A stretch of 5,083 nt of DNA. Source: Dehalococcoidia bacterium (GTDB taxonomy: Bacteria > Chloroflexota > Dehalococcoidia > Dehalococcoidales > UBA3254). A program made the translations under genes and the position numbers. The DNA is taken from assembly GCA_030691835.1 (NCBI GenBank), contig JAUYDO010000278.1, forward strand, positions 1 to 5,083, in the 5' to 3' direction. Below are positions 1-5,083 of the stretch, one piece after another; the first letter of the stretch is position 1, and every line of letters starts with the position of its first letter. The notes under the pieces were generated by a model, which saw nothing but the letters and a program-made list of their open reading frames with translations, was not told where the DNA came from and did not search any database.

Positions 1-335
1 AGTACGGCGTTATCGACCACGTGGCGGTATTGCTTGAGTCCCAGGATATACACGGCTGTTCCCAGGACAAATCCCGTGGCGGATAGCGGAACCCCGGCGA
101 AGAGCCCCCAGGATAGAAAGAGTCCCCAGGGCTGGTCCTGTGATGCGGCGGTGACCGCACCCAAGCCCTGCGTAAAGCGTATCATAATCAAAACCAGACC
201 AGCGAGGACGATTGCCCCCATGACCATGTTGAACGGGGTGATGAGCCCTTTCATATAGTCCGTCATGGTCAAGCCCAGGAACACTCTGTCCCTGACCCAG
301 TATTGAGCTCTATTCATCTTGTTATACTCGCTCAT
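1..335 (-). CDS. hybB: HybB/HmcC/NrfD-type integral membrane subunit, N-terminal 111 residues (runs off left edge)
   Basis: Start of a multispanning quinone-reactive membrane protein of the NrfD/PsrC superfamily. Family members have about 8 to 10 helices and carry no heme. The visible 111 residues begin MSEYNKMNRAQYWVRDRV. The first helix is at about 34-53 (TPFNMVMGAIVLAGLVLIMI), followed by a loop containing RFTQGLGAVT, and a second hydrophobic segment is at about 71-100. The loop and second helix (PWGLFLSWGLFAG...AVYILGLKQYRHVV) align with E. coli HybB, which has IVKRLVFGLGSVS, PWGVWIAFDLLIG and AVYVFNRGQYHPLV. The ATG overlaps the hybA TGA as ATGA, with GGGAGG about nine bases upstream, so translational coupling is expected. 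With HybA it would form the electron route between iron-sulfur clusters and quinone. HmcC is the main alternative name. The 3' part and most helices are outside the window. Confidence 0.9.
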   Translation of the reverse strand, partial: MSEYNKMNRAQYWVRDRVFLGLTMTDYMKGLITPFNMVMGAIVLAGLVLIMIRFTQGLGAVTAASQDQPWGLFLSWGLFAGVPLSATGFVLGTAVYILGLKQYRHVVDNAV

Positions 336-1258
336 GGTTCGGTTCCTCCCTTTTTTTGGTTTGCAGCCTCAGCCTCAACAATCTGCTGTCTTCGGCTCGT
401 CCAGGCAAAGAAGCCTCCCAGGAGAGCGGGCCACACGACAAGGACTAAAGGCACCGCCGAAAGAAATTCCCTGGTGAGTTCCGGGTAGGCAGTAGTCCCG
501 ACATCAGCGGGCAGGCCGAGCTCTTCGAAGGGGACCGCGGAAATGTATAGCCAGTCGGTGCCACCGACTTCGCGTTCACCATAGATGTGGTCGATGTACC
601 GGTTCGGCTCACGCTCGATTCTGCTCCTGGCGAGCTTCATTATTTCGTTTCTCTTACCGAACGTTATCGCTCCTACGGCACATGCCTCGGCGCATGCCGG
701 CATGATATCCTTGGAAATCCTGTGATCGCACAGGGTGCACTTTCGAATTGCCGGACTCCCCGGGTCAAAATACTCAAAGGCAGGAATATGGAAGGGGCAG
801 GCTGTCATACAATACCGGCAACCTATACAGATATCCTCATTGTAGATTACTGACCCCTCCGGCGTCTTTTTGAGGGCTCCGACCAGACACGCGGAGGCAC
901 AGGCTGGCTCCGCACAATGATTACATTGGAGCTTGCGGTACACCGGTTTTTTCCAGCTCGGGTTGTAATATTCATTGACGACCGTGTAGGTCTGCGCGTC
1001 GGTCCTCCTTATCTTCTCAAAAACAGACGGGTCTTCAAACGAGGCTGTTGGTTCGGGCAGATTATTGGCTTTGTTGCAGGCAGACTCGCAACGCCGGCAA
1101 CCGACGCACCTGGTCAAATCGGACAACATGGCAAATCCTTCAGTTCGAGTGCTGGCAGATTGGTCAGCAAAGACCGGATTCTTTGCGGTGCAAAACAGGA
1201 CTAACGAACTTCCCGTCGCCGTCGCCGTCTTTAAAAAGTCTCGCCGATTGATTTTCAT
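332..1258 (-). CDS. hybA: Tat-exported four-cluster iron-sulfur protein with C-terminal membrane anchor, HybA/HmcB-like
   Basis: Periplasmic-side electron-transfer subunit of 308 residues. The N-terminus carries a twin-arginine signal (NRRDFLK, residues 4-10, then a hydrophobic stretch), with likely cleavage after VFA at 29-31. Sixteen cysteines form four [4Fe-4S] sites: C51/54/57/61, C112/115/120/124, C144/147/150/154 and C174/177/189/193. The segments VGALKKTPEG, CIGCRYCMTACPF and HIYGEREVGGTDWLYIS match E. coli HybA (328 residues) closely. A transmembrane helix lies at about 266-287, followed by RR and a polar tail. Such proteins pass electrons between an enzyme and an NrfD-type quinone-reactive protein. 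HmcB of sulfate reducers is equally close in architecture. The start is supported by AGGAGG eight bases upstream. The gene overlaps hybB by ATGA. Residues 11-15 (TATAT) are encoded by a short GGCGAC repeat. The partner enzyme is inferred from context to be the formate dehydrogenase. Confidence 0.92.
   Translation of the reverse strand: MKINRRDFLKTATATGSSLVLFCTAKNPVFADQSASTRTEGFAMLSDLTRCVGCRRCESACNKANNLPEPTASFEDPSVFEKIRRTDAQTYTVVNEYYNPSWKKPVYRKLQCNHCAEPACASACLVGALKKTPEGSVIYNEDICIGCRYCMTACPFHIPAFEYFDPGSPAIRKCTLCDHRISKDIMPACAEACAVGAITFGKRNEIMKLARSRIEREPNRYIDHIYGEREVGGTDWLYISAVPFEELGLPADVGTTAYPELTREFLSAVPLVLVVWPALLGGFFAWTSRRQQIVEAEAANQKKGGTEP
345..350 (-). promoter_or_regulatory. Ribosome binding site of hybB, inside the hybA 3' end
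   Basis: GGGAGG lies nine bases before the hybB ATG and within the last codons of hybA. With the ATGA overlap it indicates translational coupling. Its first G is also the last base of the A AAA AAG heptamer. Confidence 0.8.
350..356 (-). other. Candidate -1 frameshift heptamer A AAA AAG at the hybA/hybB junction
   Basis: The hybA codons CAA AAA AAG place A AAA AAG in the zero frame, the same heptamer used in E. coli dnaX. A -1 slip here continues as GGG AGG AAC CGA ACC and then the hybB ATG in frame, with no stop, so a HybA-HybB fusion would result. A GAGG lies nine bases upstream, close to the spacing of the dnaX stimulator. I see no convincing downstream stem-loop. The site is certain as sequence; its use is a hypothesis. 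Confidence 0.35.
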
Positions 1259-1266
1259 CGTTTTGT

Positions 1267-1272
1267 CCTCCT
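1267..1272 (-). promoter_or_regulatory. Ribosome binding site of hybA
   Basis: A full AGGAGG lies eight bases before the ATG, inside the 30-base gap after the small membrane protein gene. It fixes the start so that the twin-arginine motif is at residues 5-6. Confidence 0.85.
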
Positions 1273-1288
1273 GTCGACGCTTCAGTCC

Positions 1289-1492
1289 TTACCGGGGTCC
1301 CGGGGCAAGGCAGCTTCCGAGCACAATCATAATTCCGATAACCAGGTACGCCATAACTGCAATTGTTATGATGCGTCCTTTCCCTTTGCCACGCACCAGT
1401 TGCCAGAAACCGATAAAAGCTAGAAGGAACCCGATGGCAATGAGGTACTCCATTCCCTTAGTAAATGTTATGAATTCCAAGAGAGTATTCAT
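1289..1492 (-). CDS. Small two-helix membrane protein, HmcD-like
   Basis: A 67-residue protein with two predicted transmembrane helices, about residues 14-33 (MEYLIAIGFLLAFIGFW) and 41-61 (IITIAVMAYLVIGIMIVLGS). A basic loop, RGKGKGR, separates them. By the positive-inside rule the loop is cytoplasmic and both termini lie outside. The N-terminal pattern FxxFTKGMEYLIA...FxxFW resembles, from memory, the small HmcD subunit of the sulfate-reducer Hmc complex. That fits its position just before HmcB/HmcC (HybA/HybB)-type genes. It is a real gene: AAGGAG precedes the ATG, it sits 22 bases after fdhE and 30 before hybA, and the hydrophobic layout is coherent. A single Cys61 lies at the outer end of helix 2. 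A role as a small accessory subunit of the quinone-reactive module is inferred; no catalytic motif is visible. Confidence 0.8.
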   Translation of the reverse strand: MNTLLEFITFTKGMEYLIAIGFLLAFIGFWQLVRGKGKGRIITIAVMAYLVIGIMIVLGSCLAPGPR

Positions 1493-1496
1493 GTCT

Positions 1497-1502
1497 CTCC
1501 TT
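1497..1502 (-). promoter_or_regulatory. Ribosome binding site of the 67-residue membrane protein
   Basis: AAGGAG lies four bases before the ATG, within the 22-base gap after fdhE. It supports the small gene as a translated unit with its start at 1492. Confidence 0.75.
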
Positions 1503-1514
1503 TCCCGGTATCTA

Positions 1515-2402
1515 TTAGGTAACCCTCACCGGCACCGCCGGGTTGCTCCACCCGGGTTTATATCCCTTGTCCTGTGCCTTCCTGTCCATGTCCAGGGTCA
1601 TGAGTCGTTCCAGTGGCAACAAAACAGCCGATTCTGCGCGCCTCAAATCAATCGTCTTGATGTAAGTACGGCATTGCTCGCAAACGTAGAGGCGGTACAT
1701 GGATGAGTCCTCTTCATCCGTGAAATAAGACAGCGCATCCTGATTTTGCGTTCCGCAGCAGGGACATGCCAGGCGCAGGAACAGCCACTCAGCGTCACAG
1801 CGCGAGCAGAGCAGCCACCTTGCACCCCTTTCTTTATCGAGGTAAGAGAAATCGGGCTTGCCTCCACAGACCGGGCAATATGTCCGGCACCACAGTTCCT
1901 GGTCCACCTCCGGTAGCAGGTGCCTCGAATAGGCAAAGAGAAAAGGCTTCAGCGCTGTTGCCACAACAAAAGTGAGTAATTCAGGCTCGATGCCGTCTAC
2001 CCCCGGAATGTCCGCTACGGAATGCCCCCGGTACCAGTCACCGAGGATTGCCTTCAACTGATAAGGATTTCGGCTGATGTTCGTAAGAGCGACGGCTTCG
2101 TCCGGAGGACCTCCGGAATCTTTGACCAGCCACAGAGCTATCTGCTCGAAAATCTTTTGCACATCCTGCCAGTCCGGCTGAAAGTCCTCAAACGATAGCA
2201 GGGGTACCCCTTCGCTCAGTCGCTCACGGACCACACCAGGAGCCAGGCTGGGTTTTCTGACAGTCGCCCTGCACTCAACTTCACTCTGCATCTTCAGCAA
2301 CTCGCGATAGAATTGAATGAAGCCGGGAAGTTGTCTCTCCTTGTCCTCCCACTCCTGTAGCCTTTCCAGGATTTTACTGCCTAAGTTGCTCCTGATTTCC
2401 AC
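1515..2402 (-). CDS. fdhE: Formate dehydrogenase accessory protein FdhE
   Basis: Cytoplasmic assembly protein of 295 residues, required in known systems for maturation of respiratory formate dehydrogenases. It is a rubredoxin-like zinc/iron-binding family, and E. coli FdhE is 309 residues. Four CxxC pairs lie in the C-terminal half: C176/179 (in YCPVCGGKPDF), C199/202 (CSRCDAEW), C213/216 (CPCCGTQ) and C241/244 (CEQCRTYIKTIDLR). Their order and spacing match the FdhE family. The N-terminal half (about 1-165) is helical and lacks cysteine pairs. The start is GTG. An in-frame stop at 2414-2412 rules out a longer protein, and the next Met is residue 38, inside the conserved helical part. The gene lies 17 bases after fdnH and before the membrane-module genes, so it should be co-transcribed with the enzyme it serves. 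Only a weak, distant ribosome binding site is seen. Confidence 0.93.
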   Translation of the reverse strand: MEIRSNLGSKILERLQEWEDKERQLPGFIQFYRELLKMQSEVECRATVRKPSLAPGVVRERLSEGVPLLSFEDFQPDWQDVQKIFEQIALWLVKDSGGPPDEAVALTNISRNPYQLKAILGDWYRGHSVADIPGVDGIEPELLTFVVATALKPFLFAYSRHLLPEVDQELWCRTYCPVCGGKPDFSYLDKERGARWLLCSRCDAEWLFLRLACPCCGTQNQDALSYFTDEEDSSMYRLYVCEQCRTYIKTIDLRRAESAVLLPLERLMTLDMDRKAQDKGYKPGWSNPAVPVRVT

Positions 2403-2414
2403 CCTGTCTTTCTA

Positions 2415-2420
2415 CCTCTC
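2415..2420 (-). promoter_or_regulatory. Weak, distant ribosome binding site of fdhE
   Basis: GAGAGG starts on the last base of the fdnH TAG stop and lies 12 bases before the GTG start. This is longer than the usual 5-9 base spacing. Together with the GTG start it suggests lower translation of the accessory protein than of the enzyme subunits. No better site is seen in the 17-base gap. Confidence 0.45.
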
Positions 2421-3406
2421 TACGGTTTTTTGTTCTGGTTCGCCAGCATCGACCTGCGTCGCACGGTCCATGATAGTGCGGCGCATGCTCCAATTATGCC
2501 GGCACCAAACCATCCCCACAAAGCTGGACCTGTCCAGCCCGGTGGCGCCATTGCCACCCGTACCGGCCATTCCGGTTCCGGCGGGCCCGGTACGGGTACA
2601 AGGTTGGGCTGCATGTACCACTCGCGCCGCGCCTCCGGGGGAAAGACGGCAAACTTACCGCTATCCAGAGCCTGAATATACCAGGCGGGGAATGTGTTCT
2701 CGTCAAAATCAGGGTAGGTCCCCAATCGCGGGTCGTCGGGTAAACCATGAGCGCCGGGGTCTTCGAGCAGGACATACAATGCGTGCAAGCCCCCGAGCTC
2801 CGTCTCTCCGTAGAGGCGCGCCTTGGGAGAGGTTCCCTTGAGGGCTCCCGCTCTGGTGCGCCCCAGCGTTATCAGATCGGCGCGCTCGCCGAACTGGATT
2901 GCTCCAGACGGGCACGTCTTGGCGCACGCCGGCGCCCGTCCGTCTTCTATTCGGTCTTCACACAGCTTGCATTTGTAGACGACCTTCCTTGGAGCGCCCA
3001 ACTGGACCGTGAGTCTCGGGGAGACATCGTTCTTGCCGAGTCGCGGTATGTCAAAGGGGCAGTATTCCACGCACCTGCCACACCCGATGCATCTCTCGGC
3101 ATCGATGGTGACAATGCCCTGTTTATCGTATCCGCGGGCGTAGCTGGGACATACCCAAACACAAGCCGCTTTGGTGCAGTGCATACATGCCTGTCTTGTG
3201 AACAGCCACGTCATCGTGCCGTCGCGCCTTATCTCCTTGAACTTAATCCTGTTCCAGGTCTCCGGCGAGAGGTCAGGCGGGTTCTCGTAAGTGCCCTGGT
3301 TGGTGGTTGATACCGCCGGCAGTTCCCACCACTGCTTGCAGGCAACCTGACAAGCCCGGCAGGCTATACACTTGCTTGAGTCAAAAAGGATTGCTTTGTC
3401 CGCCAT
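2420..3406 (-). CDS. fdnH: Formate dehydrogenase iron-sulfur (beta) subunit with C-terminal membrane anchor
   Basis: Electron-transfer subunit of 328 residues, expected to relay electrons from the catalytic subunit towards the membrane. Sixteen cysteines form four [4Fe-4S] motifs: C13/16/19/23, C74/77/82/86, C106/109/112/116 and C146/149/161/165, the usual order for FdnH/HybA/NrfC-type ferredoxins. It has no Tat signal of its own, so as in FDH-N it is probably exported together with the alpha subunit. After the cluster domain comes a Pro-rich linker (about residues 266-290) and one transmembrane helix (about 294-315) followed by RRR, which suggests a cytoplasmic C-terminus. E. coli FdnH is about 294 residues, so this linker is longer. 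The ATG follows the fdnG TAA with no gap and has a strong AGGAGG six bases before the stop-start junction, so the two genes are probably coupled. The function is secure; the identity of the membrane partner is not. Confidence 0.94.
   Translation of the reverse strand: MADKAILFDSSKCIACRACQVACKQWWELPAVSTTNQGTYENPPDLSPETWNRIKFKEIRRDGTMTWLFTRQACMHCTKAACVWVCPSYARGYDKQGIVTIDAERCIGCGRCVEYCPFDIPRLGKNDVSPRLTVQLGAPRKVVYKCKLCEDRIEDGRAPACAKTCPSGAIQFGERADLITLGRTRAGALKGTSPKARLYGETELGGLHALYVLLEDPGAHGLPDDPRLGTYPDFDENTFPAWYIQALDSGKFAVFPPEARREWYMQPNLVPVPGPPEPEWPVRVAMAPPGWTGPALWGWFGAGIIGACAALSWTVRRRSMLANQNKKP
2556..2597. repeat. Perfect 11-bp inverted repeat inside fdnH (possible hairpin)
   Basis: ACCCGTACCGG at 2556-2566 is the exact reverse complement of CCGGTACGGGT at 2587-2597, around a 20-base GC-rich middle. 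It falls in the part of fdnH that encodes the Pro-rich linker (PVPGPPEPEWPVR). There is no run of T after it on the transcribed strand, so it is not a standard terminator. It may be a by-product of repeated Pro and Val codons. Confidence 0.6.
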
Positions 3407-5083
3407 TTACGCCCTCCTTACATTGACCAGGAAAGCCTTATATTCAGGCATGCTAGTATTGGGGTCACCGATGTGCGGTGTGAGCAAATTGGCGCTATCT
3501 CCAGTGACCAAGCCCATGTAGCCCCAGTGCCAGGGAAGCCCCACCTGATGGACTACCCTGCCATCCACCCGCAGTGGCACCAGGCGCTTGGTGACAAGGG
3601 CGATGCCAGTCACCTTCCCCCGGGCTGACTCCACGACCATTTTCTCGCCATTTCTTATACCCTTCTCAGCGGCTAGCTCCTCATCGATTTCTACGAACAT
3701 GTCGGGCATGAGCTCAGCCAGCCAGGGCAGGTTTCGGGACATAGCGCCAGCCTGCCAGTGCTCTGAGACACGATAAGTCGTGGCTACGTACGGATATTTG
3801 TCAGGTGTGCCCTGTTCCTGCGGACGCCACACCTTGACTGCCGGGTTTAGCTGGGTATTTGAAAGCGCATTCTTTACCGGGCTTTCCCACGGTTCGTAGT
3901 GCTCGGGGCAGGGGCCGTCAGCCATCCCCATACCGAAGAGTCTGCCCACGCCCTCGGGCAACATGATGAAGGGATAGATTTCGGACGGCGCATTGGCGCC
4001 AAAACCGTCAATAACGTCGCCAGTCCACTTCTTGCCGGCGGCGTCCCATTTGACTACGGCGCGCCTGGCATCCCAGGGATTACCACTGAGGTCAACCGAG
4101 GCACGGTTATAAATAATGCGGCGATTCACGGGCCAGCACCACGCCCAGTTGGGGTACAGTCCAATTTCGGAAGTATCCTTCGGGTCACGGCGAGCCATCA
4201 TGTTGCCCGCCTCAGTGTAGCTACCGGAAAATAGCCAGTTGCCGCAGGAAGTAGTACCATCGTCCTTAAGCCCGATAAAGTTGGCTGCCAGCTTGCCAGT
4301 AGCCAGGTCGTAGCCGTTTATTTCCTTTGCTACCTGGTTCGGGTCGGGATGCTCCCCGTAGTCCCAGGTGAGCCTGGTGACGGCGTCAGCGTTGGGACCA
4401 CCTTGCCCGGCATACAGCGCCCTCACCTTGTTCATAAGGTGGACGGCCATCCACAGGTCGTCTTTGCTTTCGCCCGGTGGCTCAAGTGCCTTGTACCGCC
4501 ACTGCGCCCAGCGCCCGCTGTTGGTGACGCTGCCCTCTTTTTCGTAGGAAGCGCATGCCGGGAGCAGGAAGACTTCGGTCTTGATTGCCTTCGGGTTAAC
4601 CCCTGGTCTCTTCCAGAAGGCGGCAGTCTCCGTCTCCCACAGGTCGACCGCTACCAGCCAGTCAAGCTTCTCCAGGGCTTTCCTCTCCATATTGGAGTTG
4701 GGGCCACCCACGGCGGGGTTCTGTCCCCAGCAGAGCATACCTTTGATAGTCCCCTTGCTCATGGCTTCAAAGAGGGGTATCCAGGAATAGTCACCGCCGG
4801 CTGGAATCTTGGGTAGATACTGATAACCGAACTCATTCTCTTTCGTGGCGGCATTACCATACCAGGCCTTAAGCAGGCTTATCATGTATTTTGGCTGGTG
4901 CTTCTTCCAGTTCCCGCTCCTTGGGTCCTTACTTACTGGCGTAATCGCTTCTAGATACTTTGCTAGGGTGGGTTGCGCTGTGCTCGGAGCCGGCAAATAT
5001 CCGGGCAAGAGGTTGAAAAGCTGACCGTGGTCGGTGCTACCCTGAACATTAGACTCTCCCCGAAGGGCGTTTATGCCGCCACC
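3407..5083 (-). CDS. fdnG: Formate dehydrogenase (FDH-N/FDH-O type) alpha subunit, C-terminal part, 5' end outside window
   Basis: Catalytic subunit of a respiratory formate dehydrogenase, which oxidises formate to CO2 at a bis-molybdopterin Mo or W site. The frame is open to the window edge and gives 558 residues, about the last 55% of a family member (E. coli FdnG is about 1015 residues). The visible part opens with GGGINALRGESNVQGSTD, which matches the ALRGHSNIQG segment of FdnG. Further matches are LKDDGTTSCGNW, RRIIYNRAS, GPCPEHYEPWESP and the ending TPEYKAFLVN-like SMPEYKAFLVNVRRA. The last ~122 residues, from YRVSEHW, are the molybdopterin-dinucleotide-binding domain. The Tat signal, the N-terminal [4Fe-4S] site and the catalytic Sec/Cys residue lie upstream and cannot be seen. 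The TTG at 5008 is an internal Leu, not the start. The stop TAA directly abuts the ATG of the beta subunit. Export to the outer face of the membrane is inferred from the family. Family assignment is very secure. Confidence 0.96.
   Translation of the reverse strand, partial: GGGINALRGESNVQGSTDHGQLFNLLPGYLPAPSTAQPTLAKYLEAITPVSKDPRSGNWKKHQPKYMISLLKAWYGNAATKENEFGYQYLPKIPAGGDYSWIPLFEAMSKGTIKGMLCWGQNPAVGGPNSNMERKALEKLDWLVAVDLWETETAAFWKRPGVNPKAIKTEVFLLPACASYEKEGSVTNSGRWAQWRYKALEPPGESKDDLWMAVHLMNKVRALYAGQGGPNADAVTRLTWDYGEHPDPNQVAKEINGYDLATGKLAANFIGLKDDGTTSCGNWLFSGSYTEAGNMMARRDPKDTSEIGLYPNWAWCWPVNRRIIYNRASVDLSGNPWDARRAVVKWDAAGKKWTGDVIDGFGANAPSEIYPFIMLPEGVGRLFGMGMADGPCPEHYEPWESPVKNALSNTQLNPAVKVWRPQEQGTPDKYPYVATTYRVSEHWQAGAMSRNLPWLAELMPDMFVEIDEELAAEKGIRNGEKMVVESARGKVTGIALVTKRLVPLRVDGRVVHQVGLPWHWGYMGLVTGDSANLLTPHIGDPNTSMPEYKAFLVNVRRA
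3413..3418 (-). promoter_or_regulatory. Ribosome binding site of fdnH, inside the fdnG 3' end
   Basis: AGGAGG lies six bases before the ATG of the beta subunit and is made by the two AGG arginine codons near the fdnG C-terminus. The site, the fdnG TAA and the fdnH ATG are contiguous, which favours reinitiation by the same ribosomes and near-equal alpha/beta synthesis. Confidence 0.85.

Noticed and set aside
332..335. HybA and HybB separated by a sequencing error in the A7 run
   Set aside because: Both genes have complete, family-typical ends as read: HybA has its anchor and polar tail, and HybB has its own ATG and ribosome binding site. HybA and HybB are normally separate proteins, so no error is needed.
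1214..1228. Hexanucleotide repeat (GTCGCC-like) in the hybA signal-peptide region
   Set aside because: Fewer than three units, and it encodes an ordinary Thr-Ala run in the signal peptide. There is no sign that it works as a phase-variable tract.
1501..1520. Possible promoter or terminator in the fdhE to small-gene gap
   Set aside because: The gap is only 22 bases and is filled by a ribosome binding site. No hairpin with a T run and no -10/-35 pair is seen.
1065..1706. Plus-strand open frame of 213 codons spanning hybA, the small gene and fdhE
   Set aside because: It crosses three well-supported minus-strand genes with their own ribosome binding sites and encodes nothing recognisable.
2747..3310. 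Long plus-strand open frame of 187 codons opposite fdnH
   Set aside because: It is antisense to a gene with four clear [4Fe-4S] motifs. It has no recognisable domain, and its length is explained by the GC-rich codon use of the minus-strand gene.
4349..4816. Plus-strand open frame of 155 codons opposite fdnG
   Set aside because: It is a shadow of a highly conserved coding region, with no domain and no supported start.
5006..5008. TTG at 5008 as the start of a 533-residue formate dehydrogenase
   Set aside because: The frame stays open to the window edge. The upstream residues (GINALRGESNVQGSTD) match the conserved interior of FdnG, so this TTG is an internal leucine.

Overview
All genes in this window lie on the minus strand and read from right to left as one tight operon of six genes. 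Gaps are 0 to 30 bases, and the last two genes overlap by 4 bases. The order is: formate dehydrogenase catalytic subunit (C-terminal 558 residues; 5' end beyond the right edge), formate dehydrogenase iron-sulfur subunit, FdhE assembly protein, a 67-residue two-helix membrane protein, a Tat-exported HybA/HmcB-type protein with four [4Fe-4S] sites and a C-terminal membrane anchor, and the first 111 residues of a HybB/HmcC/NrfD-type multispanning protein that runs off the left edge. No promoter, terminator, tRNA, rRNA, mobile element or CRISPR array is visible. The operon promoter should lie beyond position 5083.

The organism is an anaerobic or facultatively anaerobic bacterium with respiratory formate metabolism. 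Dehalococcoidia-like Chloroflexota, Desulfobacterota and formate-using Firmicutes are all plausible. The window carries no phylogenetic marker, so this stays a low-confidence inference. Clear AGGAGG-type ribosome binding sites precede most genes.

Inferred working model: the FdnG-like subunit oxidises formate at a molybdenum or tungsten bis-pterin site. Electrons pass through the four [4Fe-4S] clusters of the FdnH-like subunit. Where FDH-N has a cytochrome b gamma subunit (FdnI), the visible genes instead encode a HybA/HybB (or HmcB/HmcC) pair plus a small HmcD-like membrane protein. Electrons could therefore reach the quinone pool through a heme-free NrfD-type subunit. FdhE, encoded between the two modules, would assist enzyme maturation.

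The two most notable points are this hybrid layout and the end of hybA. There, an A AAA AAG heptamer sits in the zero frame just before the ATGA overlap, and a -1 shift at it would read straight into hybB and give a HybA-HybB fusion.
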